A DNA stretch of 64,000 bases, taken from contig QLIY01000398.1 of the NCBI GenBank assembly GCA_003260075.1, positions 1 to 64,000 of the forward strand. Reading direction: 5' to 3'. The DNA comes from Phallusia mammillata. Taxonomy: Eukaryota; Chordata; Ascidiacea; Phlebobranchia; Ascidiidae. Numbering within the stretch: the stretch's first letter is position 1; each line of letters starts with the position of its first letter. This document shows positions 10,007-22,000 of this stretch, piece by piece. The position numbers and the translations under genes are program-made. The notes beneath the pieces were generated by a model. The model ran no database searches. It worked only from the letters and a program-made list of their open reading frames with translations, and was not told where the DNA came from.

Positions 10007-13000
10007 TCAAGAGGCAAGCTTCTCCTTGATTTGTTTGAATATGATTGAGCAAATAACCATTTTGTCGCAGTTAACACACAACTGTGCTTGTCTCTGCTCC
10101 GTAGAAGTTTCGATGGTTATGAGGAGGAACGAACCTCCATGCGACGTTTTGCCTGCAAACCTGAAAAACGCGGGAAATTCAAAAAATCGAACACATCACG
10201 TGACAGCTCGCAACTTACCTGATCACGTGTTCCTGGGTTGACGGAACTCGCGCGACGTTTACGATCTCTGTGACCTTGGAGCAGATGGCCTTGGCTTCTC
10301 CTTGAACCACAACTTTCCCGCGGTTTTCATTCATTCCCGCCAATTTTCCTGTTGCGATAAGGTGATAAATTGCAAATAACAACAACAATAACGCATTCTC
10401 GTTGAACAATAATAACCTTGTTGTTTGACAAAGTTGTCTTGTGACATCACAATAGGCAGAACAAGTTCTCCGACTGGGATTTTTATGGACACGTTGAAAT
10501 TTCGTTTCGCGGTGCTGTGGAAGAATTAAGAAGTTTCGTGACTTTTGTAATTCCAACAAAATAAATAAAACCCACCAGAGTTTGAAGTGAAGAGGCTGAG
10601 TTGTGTCGCAGAAATCCACACCAAATGTGACGTTGTGTGAAGCGCCAGGCTCGATCTTGTCTGAACATAAACAACACATATAATTTTATTTCCTATTTCT
10701 TGCTTAGAACTGAGGATGCCATTATATCGGCGAAATCGATATTATTTACAATACATGAAAACACGAAAAACACAGATTGATTTAAGTGAACTGAAAGCTT
10801 CAGTTTCCTAAGCTATAAACAACATACAATATTTCGTCACACCCACAAGTATCACTCACCAATCGGTGTGAAATCGTGTACTCGAAGTCCAGATTGAAGA
10901 TTCTGTTGAATAAAAATCAGTGAAACACCAAAAGCCATTCAAGTCATGCAATCATCAGACACAGAAAACTTGCAAACATGCCACAACATTACGATTGCAT
11001 TTGTTTTAATCCTTAATTGCAAAGTTTAGTTACTTGATAAAAATATCAATTGCAAAAATAGAAACAAAATCTATTCGAGAAATATCTATTCTGTTTGGAA
11101 TTATGTCGCGGTATTGTGACGTCACAAAGCTTAGCCTCGGGCAGTGACGCATGCAGCTATACTTACGTCATAATACTTCATAGAAGGCGGACAATAGAAA
11201 TAGAATCGTTTAATTGTGGAAATTACCTGCGTTGCCATGACCACGAAACATCACGTGACACTCACCTTCTCTCCCATTCTGATATCTTCAACAATCGCGT
11301 CGCCATTGTTGGTGAATTCCAAAGCGATTGTCACCATTCTGTCGTCATAAATGCACGGCGATCGCGGATACCTGAAATGGAGTTGCATGAATAAATAAAC
11401 TCCACAAGGTTTAACAAGAAATTTCTTAAAATTTGACTGTTTTTGCAAATTAGCATTGATTTTAGAGATGTTTGTGTAATGTAACCAATATTTATATATG
11501 TATGTGCGAAACAAACTCTGTCACCTGTAAACAGCCGATAATCCTCCCCCTGTTACTCGGTGCAACAATTCGAACGTTTCCATTGTCGGTGTAGCGCCTA
11601 CGCTTGTGACGTCACTAGCAGAATCGGCCAATGAGATTCCTTGCAAGTCGGCAGCCAAAACCGGCATCATGATTCCGGTGCTCTGATTGGTTGATGTCGT
11701 CAATGTGGGCGGGGCAACTGCGGTCAAAGGTCATGTTACACACCCCCAACAATAATAATCTGGCTTCACATATGAGGCGACATGGGTTCGAATCCCACTG
11801 CAAACTGCCCCCCCCCCCGGTGCTCTGATTGGTTGATGTCGTCAATGTGGGCGGGGCAACTGCGGCCAAAGGTCATGTTACACACCCCCAACAATAATAA
11901 TCTGGCTTCACATAAGAGGCGACATGGGTTCGAATCCCACTGCAAACTAAGGTTCAACCTAAGCAGGTGTTTCGCAGAAAGAGGGCCACGGCGAAAAAAA
12001 AAAAACCTAAATTTATTCCAATAATCAAGTTTATAAAGCTCTTCTGGCAAATGTAATTTTTGCTTCATAAACTTGATATTATGCCTGCCCCCCCCCCGGC
12101 CACGGCGAAAAAAAAAAAACCTAAATTTATTCCAATAATCAAGTTGATAAAGCTCTTCTGGCAAATGTAACTTTTGCTCTATAAACTTGATATTATGCCT
12201 GGTAGCAATGGCTCATTCCAATAATGTTTGTAGTTTTCTTGAACAAATTATCACAAAATAATCTGGTTTTTTTTTATCAAACTTGTGTTTTTAATATTAG
12301 TCACATTTAAGTTTGTGGGGAAACTGACAAAACAGCAAGTTTCCTAAGTAAGTATTTCTCTACTTCGCAACAATGCACGTGTTTTTTGTCACAACAAGCC
12401 GGGAATGGATGAAGTTTGCTGTGATATGAGATTCTGTGCAACAATATTTGTGCGAAACTGATCCAAACATTCCCATGCACAGACTTCAGGTGGAAACTTA
12501 CAATCATCGAGATCGAGCAAATTCACTTCTTGTTTCCCAACTTTCCTTCTCAATTTCGACTTTTTCGGGATTTCTTCTTCAGATTCGGATGAACTTTCCT
12601 CCTCTTCAGAAGATGATGATTCATCCTCGGATGAAGATTCTGCAGATAACATATGTGTCATCGTGATGTACGTGATCGTGATATACGTGATCGTGATGAA
12701 GTTATCACGACGAGTGCGATCACGGTTCATGCGATCGTAAAAAACGTGATCACATGTATGTGATCGTGATGCATGTACTCACATACATTAATAGTAATGC
12801 ATATGATCGTGAAACACGTGATCGTGATACATGTGATCGTGAAATACGTGATGCGAACAACGACCTCTCAACTCTACTTGACTCGGGATTCAAACATCGG
12901 CGCGATTCGGTTACCATGACAACTTACCAGATTCCTCAACCCGTTTCAATCTTTCAGTTTTCCGCTTCGGTGGAGGAACCGAATCCGACTCACTGATCCG

Positions 13001-16000
13001 TGAATCGGGCCCTTCCGTATCCGATGTTCTTCCTTCATCGCTCTCATCATCCGAATCCGAATCATCCGAATCCGATTCTGTTCAACGCATCGATCGATTA
13101 AAGAGGTTTTGCAGATAATTATTGTTTCAGGTCAAGAAAACTGAGGCGAGTTCCATTGAACTTGTTAAGTTTGTCAACTTCTAAATACTTTCATCGCCCT
13201 TGTTACTTTATAACAACTTTGTGCTTTAATTTATGTCATTACTCTGATGAATGCTCCTCGTATTCGGCTTGTTATATTAAAAACTGCTGGAAAGAGTCGG
13301 ATATTGTTAATACGTTATGCGTGGCAGCAACAGTTTGTTTATAATCACATGAGCCGGATATTGAAAACCCCCCCCCCCGTTATATTAAAAACTGCTGGAA
13401 AGAGTCGGATATTGTTAATACGTTATACCCAGCAGCAACAGTTCGTTTATAATCACATGAGCCGGATATTGAAAAAAGTCTTACACCACAAGAGGCAGTA
13501 TATCGCATAATTTAAATCCGGCTTAAACCTGAATCTTCGCTTCCCGATGAACTTTCTTCTTCACTCGAACTTTCCTCGTCGGAGTAAAAAGATTTTTTCT
13601 TGTTCGGTTTCCGAAGCGATTTCTTGTTTTCACCCGACGCAGCCTTCGGAACCTGGTAAACATTTCATAAAATTCAGGAATATTCAAACAAACCTAAAAC
13701 TTGCGCAACTTCTGTTCACTTTTACGTGACAGAATCGATTGATTATGACACTGGCCACTGTGACGTCATAACGGAATGTCTGTCAAACAATCATCTTGTT
13801 CCACTATTTCGCTTCTCTATTTATTTATTAATTTGTTCTCCTGATTTTAGTTTGCAGTTGTTTTTCTTCATTATTATTTTTTCGAAACGAAACGTAACGA
13901 AGCAGCAGAAAGTGAAAGCGCGGTTGTCGTTCAAATGTAGCGAGCGGTGCATTGTGGGTTAACACAGCTGACCAATCACAAGCGGTTTTACCTCAACATT
14001 CCTACACGTGGGATCGGGTTGTTCCTCAGGAAAATCCGGAAGTCGTTGATATCCGGCAGCTTCGCCACTGATGGCGTGAGAGAGCGATCCAAGCTGGAAA
14101 GTGTCGCGTCCTGCAACGTCATCATCACACTTTGTTGCGTCACAATAACAACACGATTTACACAAGAATAAGTGGGATTCAAATTTTTTGTCAGCCGGTT
14201 CTATCACAAAGTCATATTTTTCAGCCGGTTCTGTTGCAAAGAGTCTATTGACAGTAACAGGTAAAGCTAACCGGTTCGCTGATCTCATAATCCTTTGACA
14301 GTAACCAGTAATGCTAACCGGTTCGCTGATCTCATCAAATTTAGTGAGACGGTTCTATAGAACCGGTGCGAACCGGCTGAATCCCACCACTGTTTATAAA
14401 TAAAATTTGTTAGTTTCCAATTTACATTCCACCCTCCTTTCAAGGGAAATCTCCGAGATTACCCCCACAACCCACCTTTAAATGGGGATTCCAATACCGG
14501 GGCGGGTTTGGGGGCCAGAAGGATTTTCTTGGCGTGTTTATGAATCGACCCTGTAGCGACAGCTTGTGACGGCATAATGAGATGTCGAATAAATCGCGCA
14601 CGATCTCTGATGTCATAATTCTGATCGTACTTCGCGAGTTGGAGAATGTATTGGGTGAGAAGCTTGGTCTGGAAAAAAACATTGTAAATACCGAAACTTT
14701 TAACTTTTTACGGTTGGTTCGCTTTATGCAACGTTTGTGAAACCGGGCAAGATTGGAAAACTTGTTTTTTAACATTTATCATGTTTTTTTTGGAAACTAA
14801 AGATGCCAGTCAGGCGAAATATATATATTCCATGTAAACTCCATGTAATTGACTCTATTTTACATTCTATCATAGTACGTCAGGCCTATTGAGGGCGTTG
14901 TACGGAATCAATCCCGGAATAATTCGAGGAAAAGTGCAACGTCATAACAGACTACAAGGATCAGCCTGTGTAACAGGGTTGCTGTAACAGTAGGAATTTC
15001 CACTCTAAGTTTGCAACTTAATTTGCAACAATTTCTCACACTTGTAACGTGGAAGTTTCCAAAACCGCTCAAGGATTCCACACCTAGAGGCTTCGGTTTT
15101 CCGGTTTTGACGAAACCATATTACTCGTACATTGAAGTGTTTTGACAACTTGTGGCAAATCTCACCTGTTTATGGTTTGTGACGTAAAGCTTTGCGGCAA
15201 GACCCCCCCCCCTTTGACGAAACCATATTACTCGTACATTGAAGTGTTTTGACAACTTGTAGCAAATCTCACCTGTTTATGGTTTGTGACGTAAAGCTTC
15301 GCGGCGAGGCTGAGGATTTGTAGTTTCACGATGTTTTCCTGAGAAACGAAGGTTTTTGCGACTTTCCTGAGAACGTCTGGTGCAATCTTGGGAACGAACT
15401 CGCTGTATTCGCCGATGAGCCACAATATGCTGGCACGCGCCATCGGTACCTGAATAAAAACATGATGAGTGAGGCTGGGAAAAAACATGGTACGGTAGGC
15501 GTATTGAAGGCGCCGTCCTGAATCAGCCGATCACCAAGCATTCGCCACCGTATGGAAACAGCTTTATCTCGAATTAACAATTCCTGCTACAACTTTTATT
15601 TTTATTTTATTTTTTCACGGGGTTCGAACCCACGACGCTCCCGGGGACGAATCCCGATCAAGGTTTTGATGTCTGTATGTGGGTCAGGTGCGCCGGACCA
15701 TTCGGCCAAGTTTAACACCATGCAGTGGTTCTCAACCTGTGGTACGCCTGCTGAGCGTTTAAGGTGGTACGCGAGTCGCTTTTCGCTGTAGCTAATTCAA
15801 GTCACGAAATGCAACTGACACAACTGATCAGCTAGTGTTTTACCAAAACTCGAGTCTTGAGCATTCATTTGAAATATCTAACCTTTCTCGTTTCAAAAAA
15901 TATGACAGTCTAGTCTACATCCTTGTCTACTAATTCAAACAGGGTTTAGGTCAGTGGTACGCAGCGATAGAAAAAGTTGTCAGGTGGTACGCGATCCGTA

Positions 16001-19000
16001 TACGGTTGAGAACCACTGGCATACACTATTATACAACAAACATTCATTGACACAAAAAAACATGGCAAGTAAAATGAAACTACAAACATTAGTGTATGTG
16101 GGGGCGTTATGCGAATATTTTTGTTTTATATAATATTTGGTTGACGAAAATTTTTGATGTCAATTACTTTTCAATTTCCCACAAATCATCACGCGCCCAA
16201 ACCCGGTCGTCGGTTGATTAAATAGTTTCAATGTCAAAGTCGCGTGGGCGCAATTTGTAATCACACCATTGAACGGGTAATTACAGGGCAAGTAGAGAAA
16301 ACTACAGGGCAAGTAGAGCCGCACTTTACCCGACGATCAACCGCTATTTGCTGTTAATTGCCGAAATTAACTTCCCTAATTTAATTTTGTGGGAATGAGT
16401 GCAAAAAGTCGCGGTGGAAATGTTGCGTAAGTTTAAGTGGAATCATAACTTGTATGCACATCTACAAAAGACTACAAGTTGTCCAAATTGAAACTTCGGT
16501 CAAATTCGCGGTAAACTCTTCAGTTTGTAAAAATCAGACAATTTTTGTGGTGTTCCCTATACCTGCTGTATTAATTTGGACACAAAATGGCGTCCATGAG
16601 GCTCTATCGCGTAATTAATGGGTTGAACAACTTGTGTTATAGAAAGACTTTGACTGTCACTACACATCACCATGGCAACCACCGCCACTACACATCACCA
16701 TGGCAACCAGCATCACACTTTTCCCCACCTGTATGTTATCAACCAGTTTCGCCATGTGCTTTATGATGTCACTATGTTGGGAAGGATTCATCTGCAGGAG
16801 TTTCTTGATCACAACCACGCTCTCTGCTACCACGGCCTCTACATAACATACAAAGTTGCTGGGTGACGCCGACAATCTGTTTCTCGTGTACAAACTGCTC
16901 TCACCGTCTCTGTTGGACAACAAGCTCACCAGTCCGGCCAAGCACGTGTCTGTAACCTCAGATATGTTGGTCGCACAACGAGCTATAGCTTGTATCGTGT
17001 GAGCCACGAATTGTTTGTCAGCGCTTCGGACGTAAGTCTGCAAAACATAACCGGTCAGGACCCAGAGTACAATGACAATTTGTTCGGGGGTTGGTCCCCG
17101 CGTATATTACCCAAAAATGCAACAATATACAAGCTGTTGCGTTGTGACGTGCTTGCGTTTAATTCTTTTTTCCTTTGTTTGTCGTGCACTGTACTACGCG
17201 CATTCAATGTTATTTACCCTGATAAGGACGACTTGTATAGGACGTCGAAACGTCGCTACAAAAAAAACATTTGCCAGAAGAGCTCTACAAACTTGAAACA
17301 TGCAACAAGTTTTACCACCAGGGATTGCACCTTACCTGAAACTCCCGTAGTATAATTGCGATGTTGGTTTCAGAAGCGAGATTAGTGAGAACTTCAAGTT
17401 TAAGGATCCTGACATGGGTTGGATCGGTTGAACGGACGTAGAAGCTCTTGAGGAATGGGTCAAACACGCCCTGCCAATAAACAATCGACACGTCAGCTTG
17501 GTGTTATCGATTTATTTAACCTGTAGCAGTGCGGGTGAGGTACAGGAGCGCCAGATCCATTACTGTAAGGGCGGAGTGTCAATTTGCTAATTAATTAGAC
17601 ACTGTAGAAATGCGGCTAATTTCCAGCAAGGATTATTAAGAGTATCTGAATTTCATTAACAAATTTCAGCTTATATAAACTTCCGAAGCTGTAAGAATCG
17701 TTTAATGGATAATTAATGGTCGAGTTGTATGCGGGAAACTTATGATAATTATCCCATGTTAATCCCTGTTTTCCCCGCAAGTCATAACTGTGACGTTGAA
17801 ACCCTAACCACCGTCGAATCACTGGCGTCAGGTTTAGTCGGGAGGGGCAATTATTATAGATTTGGAAGCGAATCAGCAAACCGCAATTAAGCAATCAAGC
17901 GCTGTAAGGTTGAATCACTGTGAGATACTTCTGCGGTTTCTCGTAATTATGCGGGAAGAACTCGCGAAGTAATTGCGGGGGAAATGTTAACTGGAGGTTT
18001 TCCACTTATTCCACTGAACCCCCCCCCCCCGCGAAGTAATTGCGGGGGAAATGTTAACTGGAGGTTTTCCACTTATTTCAGCGAGTAAGTTAGAACGGAC
18101 AGACGGGTACAACATACGTCGCAGTTTAAAGTGTAGAGAAATAGATTGTGGCGCGTATTTAGAGCAGCACACATTAGTAACTCGGCAACAGTTTAAGAGG
18201 GGGACGATAAGTGTCAGTTGAACAAAGTTTTCAACGGTTGAAAGCTATGCAAGAAGTTCGCTTGTTGACGTATTAGTTAGACAGCAGAATGTTATTTCAC
18301 GCTTGACTAAAACTGACTTTGTTTGCAGATGTTCGTGTAGTTTCAGTCAATACAACTATCCCATCATTTCTCAGAAGTTTAGTTGTTGGGGCAGTCGCCA
18401 CTTCCTCAAGGGCAAAATGCAGGTGAGTGATTTGCCAAGTTGAACATTTCCAGCAACTGACCGAGAGGTGTTGTGTCAGGTATCTGTTATCCTGCTGCTC
18501 CTCTCATCATCAAGATTCGTAGCGGGATATTTATCATCCTACTCACCCGATCTGTCAAAAACCACCTACTTTAACAGCGACAGCGTGAAATACCAAAGTC
18601 TTGTCAGATCCGGTTTAGATCGAACAGTAAGTATCACGTGACCACCAGTATCACGTGACCGTCACGCGAGTGAGCCACTAGGTGACGCTGTGGATATTGT
18701 GTAGGATGAGAAGAAGTTGGCTTACTACTGCTTGTATCGATTCTACTCGAAGTCTTGCTGGCGAGCCTGGTACGACCGAGACAACTTCAAGATAAATCTC
18801 GCCCCGTTTAGTGGCCACTTCAGCAAATTCAAACCGGCCATCCACAAATCGCGTCGTCGCCGATCAACATCCGGGAGTCCGTGTGCGAATCCTAACCCTG
18901 TGAGTGTGATCATCAACTATGCGTTGGATCTTCAGGACAATGTGCGGGAACTCGTACAAGCGCCGATCCCAGGTGAGTCAGGTTAATGTTGCAATTAGTT

Positions 19001-22000
19001 GTTGGTGTGACGGAGTAAAGTGGTCACTTCCCCCTTACCGGGCGATCAACACTTTCACGATGATTTAGCTGTGGTACAGACTCACAAGTTGTGGTACAGA
19101 CTCACAAGTTGTGATACAGACTCACAAGTTGTAATACAGACTCACAAGTTGTGATACAGACTCACAAGTTGTGATACAGACTCACAAGTTGTGGTACAGA
19201 CTCACAAGTTGTAATACAGACTCACAAGTTGTGGTACAGACTCACAAAATCTCAACACCACAAATAATCCATCCAGTAAAAGTTAAAGGGTTAGAGGCTC
19301 AAACCCTAACGGTTGGTAGAAAAAAACCTTTACGTGAGAACTTTAATAACTTGGCAAACAGATGAATGAAATATTGCCACTGTTGGTCAAGTTTCGACGT
19401 TTTGTTTCCAAAATGTGCGCCGCTATTTGCTTATGACAACAGGAAATAATTTCAATAACTTCTAAAGATAAAAAAAAACGCACAATCTGACTCGAATTCC
19501 ACGGCTTTCAACTTGTTCATCCTAATCACGTGTTTCACAGGAGAGGAGGAATATCAGCTCTTCCTGACAAACAGCTGCATCCTCACCCAGTTTGCGGGAT
19601 TCACTTGTCGCCTGCACGAGTCGGAAGTTTACGCGGTCGTTTACAATGGAAGTTTGATGGAGAAAATCAAAGTTCGGATCGCTACTTACTGCGACATCGC
19701 AAACGTGTAAACAAGCGCCGCAAAAATGCTGGGCAGAAAAATCTTGTTGATCGAATTTGTCGTTTTCTTGTTTTCAATATTGCTTTGATAAAGTTGTTAT
19801 GTTTTTGATTATCGTTCAAAGTTTTAAAATGTTTTGTTGTTATTTTGTTTGTATCTTGTTTGTTTTGTCGTTATTTTGTGTGTTTGTTGATTATTTTGTT
19901 GTTATTTTGTTTGTATGTTGTTGGTTTTTTCGTTATTTTGTGTAAATAGTGATCTAACAACGATATTTTTCGGTTCCAGGTTGTTTAGGAATAGGCATAA
20001 AAACTTGCAACTGTTCTGCGAGGAAGAAATGAGAAAAGAAATATGAGGGTAAGATCGATTTAAGTAATCTCAACACTGGAGGCGCTATAAACCACATTTC
20101 CATCAAATTTATTTTTGTGCTTGCAGGTTTTTTTCTTGATTGGGTCATTGATTTGCATGATCAGCCATGCGGAAAGCCTTATGACGTTGACACGAGAGGA
20201 ACATATGATGTCTATGGAGAGGGGCGAAGTTATAATGGTGAGAATATGTGTTAGCAAAGCGGGTTCGTTAACCAGCATCCTGCAGTCATCTGTAACGATC
20301 ATGCAAGACGTTTAAACTACATGTGAAAATCATTGCAAACTGGATGATACTGTATTGATTTTTAACTATCTTTATTTTCTGTGATAACCGCCAGCCAAAA
20401 GCCGTATTTTTTTGGCAAAGAAACCAAAAAAGCTGTCAAAATGGAATAGCACTTATAAGGCAGTGTAAGATCAATTAAAGACCTGTCCAATTTGCTTTAC
20501 ACGTCACACAATCACAAAATCTGATATTAACTTGCAGAGCGCTTCGGAGGCAAGACACATGTGTGAGAAGAACCCTGACCTTACCACGTGTGTGTTCGCT
20601 AGAAACAACCCGGAACTTGCCAGGGAAGTTGCAGCGAAACAGAATGCCACGAGTTTCCTGGGACGGCTGATGGGCAGGGAAAGAAGTAGGAGGTCTTCAT
20701 ATTACAATCCCTGCGCTCAGCTCGTCCCCAGTGAGCAAGTCGTACTGCAAGCCATCGACACAGCAACGCAACTTATCATCTATCTGTACCAAGGTGCGGT
20801 AATACCTGAAATATGTGACAAAAATTGGAGATCCTATGGACCATAACCAGTGGTGGGATTCAGCCGGTTCGCACCGGTTCTATACAACCGTCTCACGAAA
20901 ATTTTTAGCATTACTGGCTGCCCCCCCCCCTCAATGGACTTTTTGTAACAAAACCGGCTGAAAAATATGACTTTTGTGGTAGAACCAGCTGACAAAAAAA
21001 TTGAAACCCACCACTGCCCACAATCAGCGTAACCGAATAAATGAAAGTTTTCCTTTGTGTTTTACAGATCCGGTGTTTTTCCAGCACTACATGCAATACT
21101 TCTGCGCCACAGGTTCAGTTAACGGCTACGACTGTAGAATGCAAAACAGAGACTTCTTTGCTCTAGTTATTACTTCACCAACCACGCTTGAGACGCGGCA
21201 AATTACGATTGAAAATCTCGTGTGTGGCCTGGTACCTACTTCGTCTTGACAAGTCTTCCTGTGTTGAATTTTAAAACACGTGGAATACAAACGAAAATTT
21301 TTATGTTTTGTTGATTTCAATTTGTGTTTGTCGAGTTGTTGTTTTTGCATTTATGTGTTGAAAAATAAAAACAAAAAGTCACAAAAGCATGAAACTAGGA
21401 ACACTGTACACGGATTTGAAAAGCACTTTAATCATAAACAAAGAACTTGTATATATAGAATCTGTTGTCATCATCAGTGCAGGTTGTCAATCAAGCTGTA
21501 TAACACGGTATATAAGGCACTAAAACTAAATTTCGAACAAGAAAAATCCAAATATGGCGAGAGAAAAAATTTGCAGTATATTTATTTGTGGCGTGAAATT
21601 GCAGGCATTTCACGTCTGAAAGTTTGCGGGGAAGATAAACTTTAGCTTGGTGAGCTTCAACACATTTTGGTCGCCCGCGGCGTAGTGCAAAGTCATATAT
21701 ACGCACGCGCTCATGTCTCTCACATGTAACTTCGTATAAGCGGGATACCGACAATGGCAAGGTAGGAAATGTGCATTGTAATGTTGTTGTTTGTATTTTT
21801 GTGTTTGGCGCTTTAAGAAATGTGTCTTGCAAGATATGCCATTATCCTGATGAAGACGTCTTGTATGGGACGTCGAAACGTCGGTTATTTATGTAAAAAA
21901 CTGTTGGAAGAGCGATACTTGTTTATACATTGTAATGTTGCCAGCTAAGGTTGGGAGGATTAAAACTTTTCATTTGAGTTGGGATTAAATTTTGTACAAA

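Noticed and set aside
11615-12164. Repeated-looking minus-strand frames rich in FRFFFFRRG
   Set aside because: They are shadows of a C-run duplication of AP-3 beta exon 18 and of a foldback element, not a gene.
12389-12730. Separate small acidic protein gene
   Set aside because: The Ser/Glu-rich frame is hinge exon 17 of AP-3 beta; the rest of the frame is the neighbouring tandem repeat.
19071-19248. CRISPR-like array
   Set aside because: The 20-base units are directly contiguous without spacers and lie in a eukaryotic intron; it is a minisatellite.
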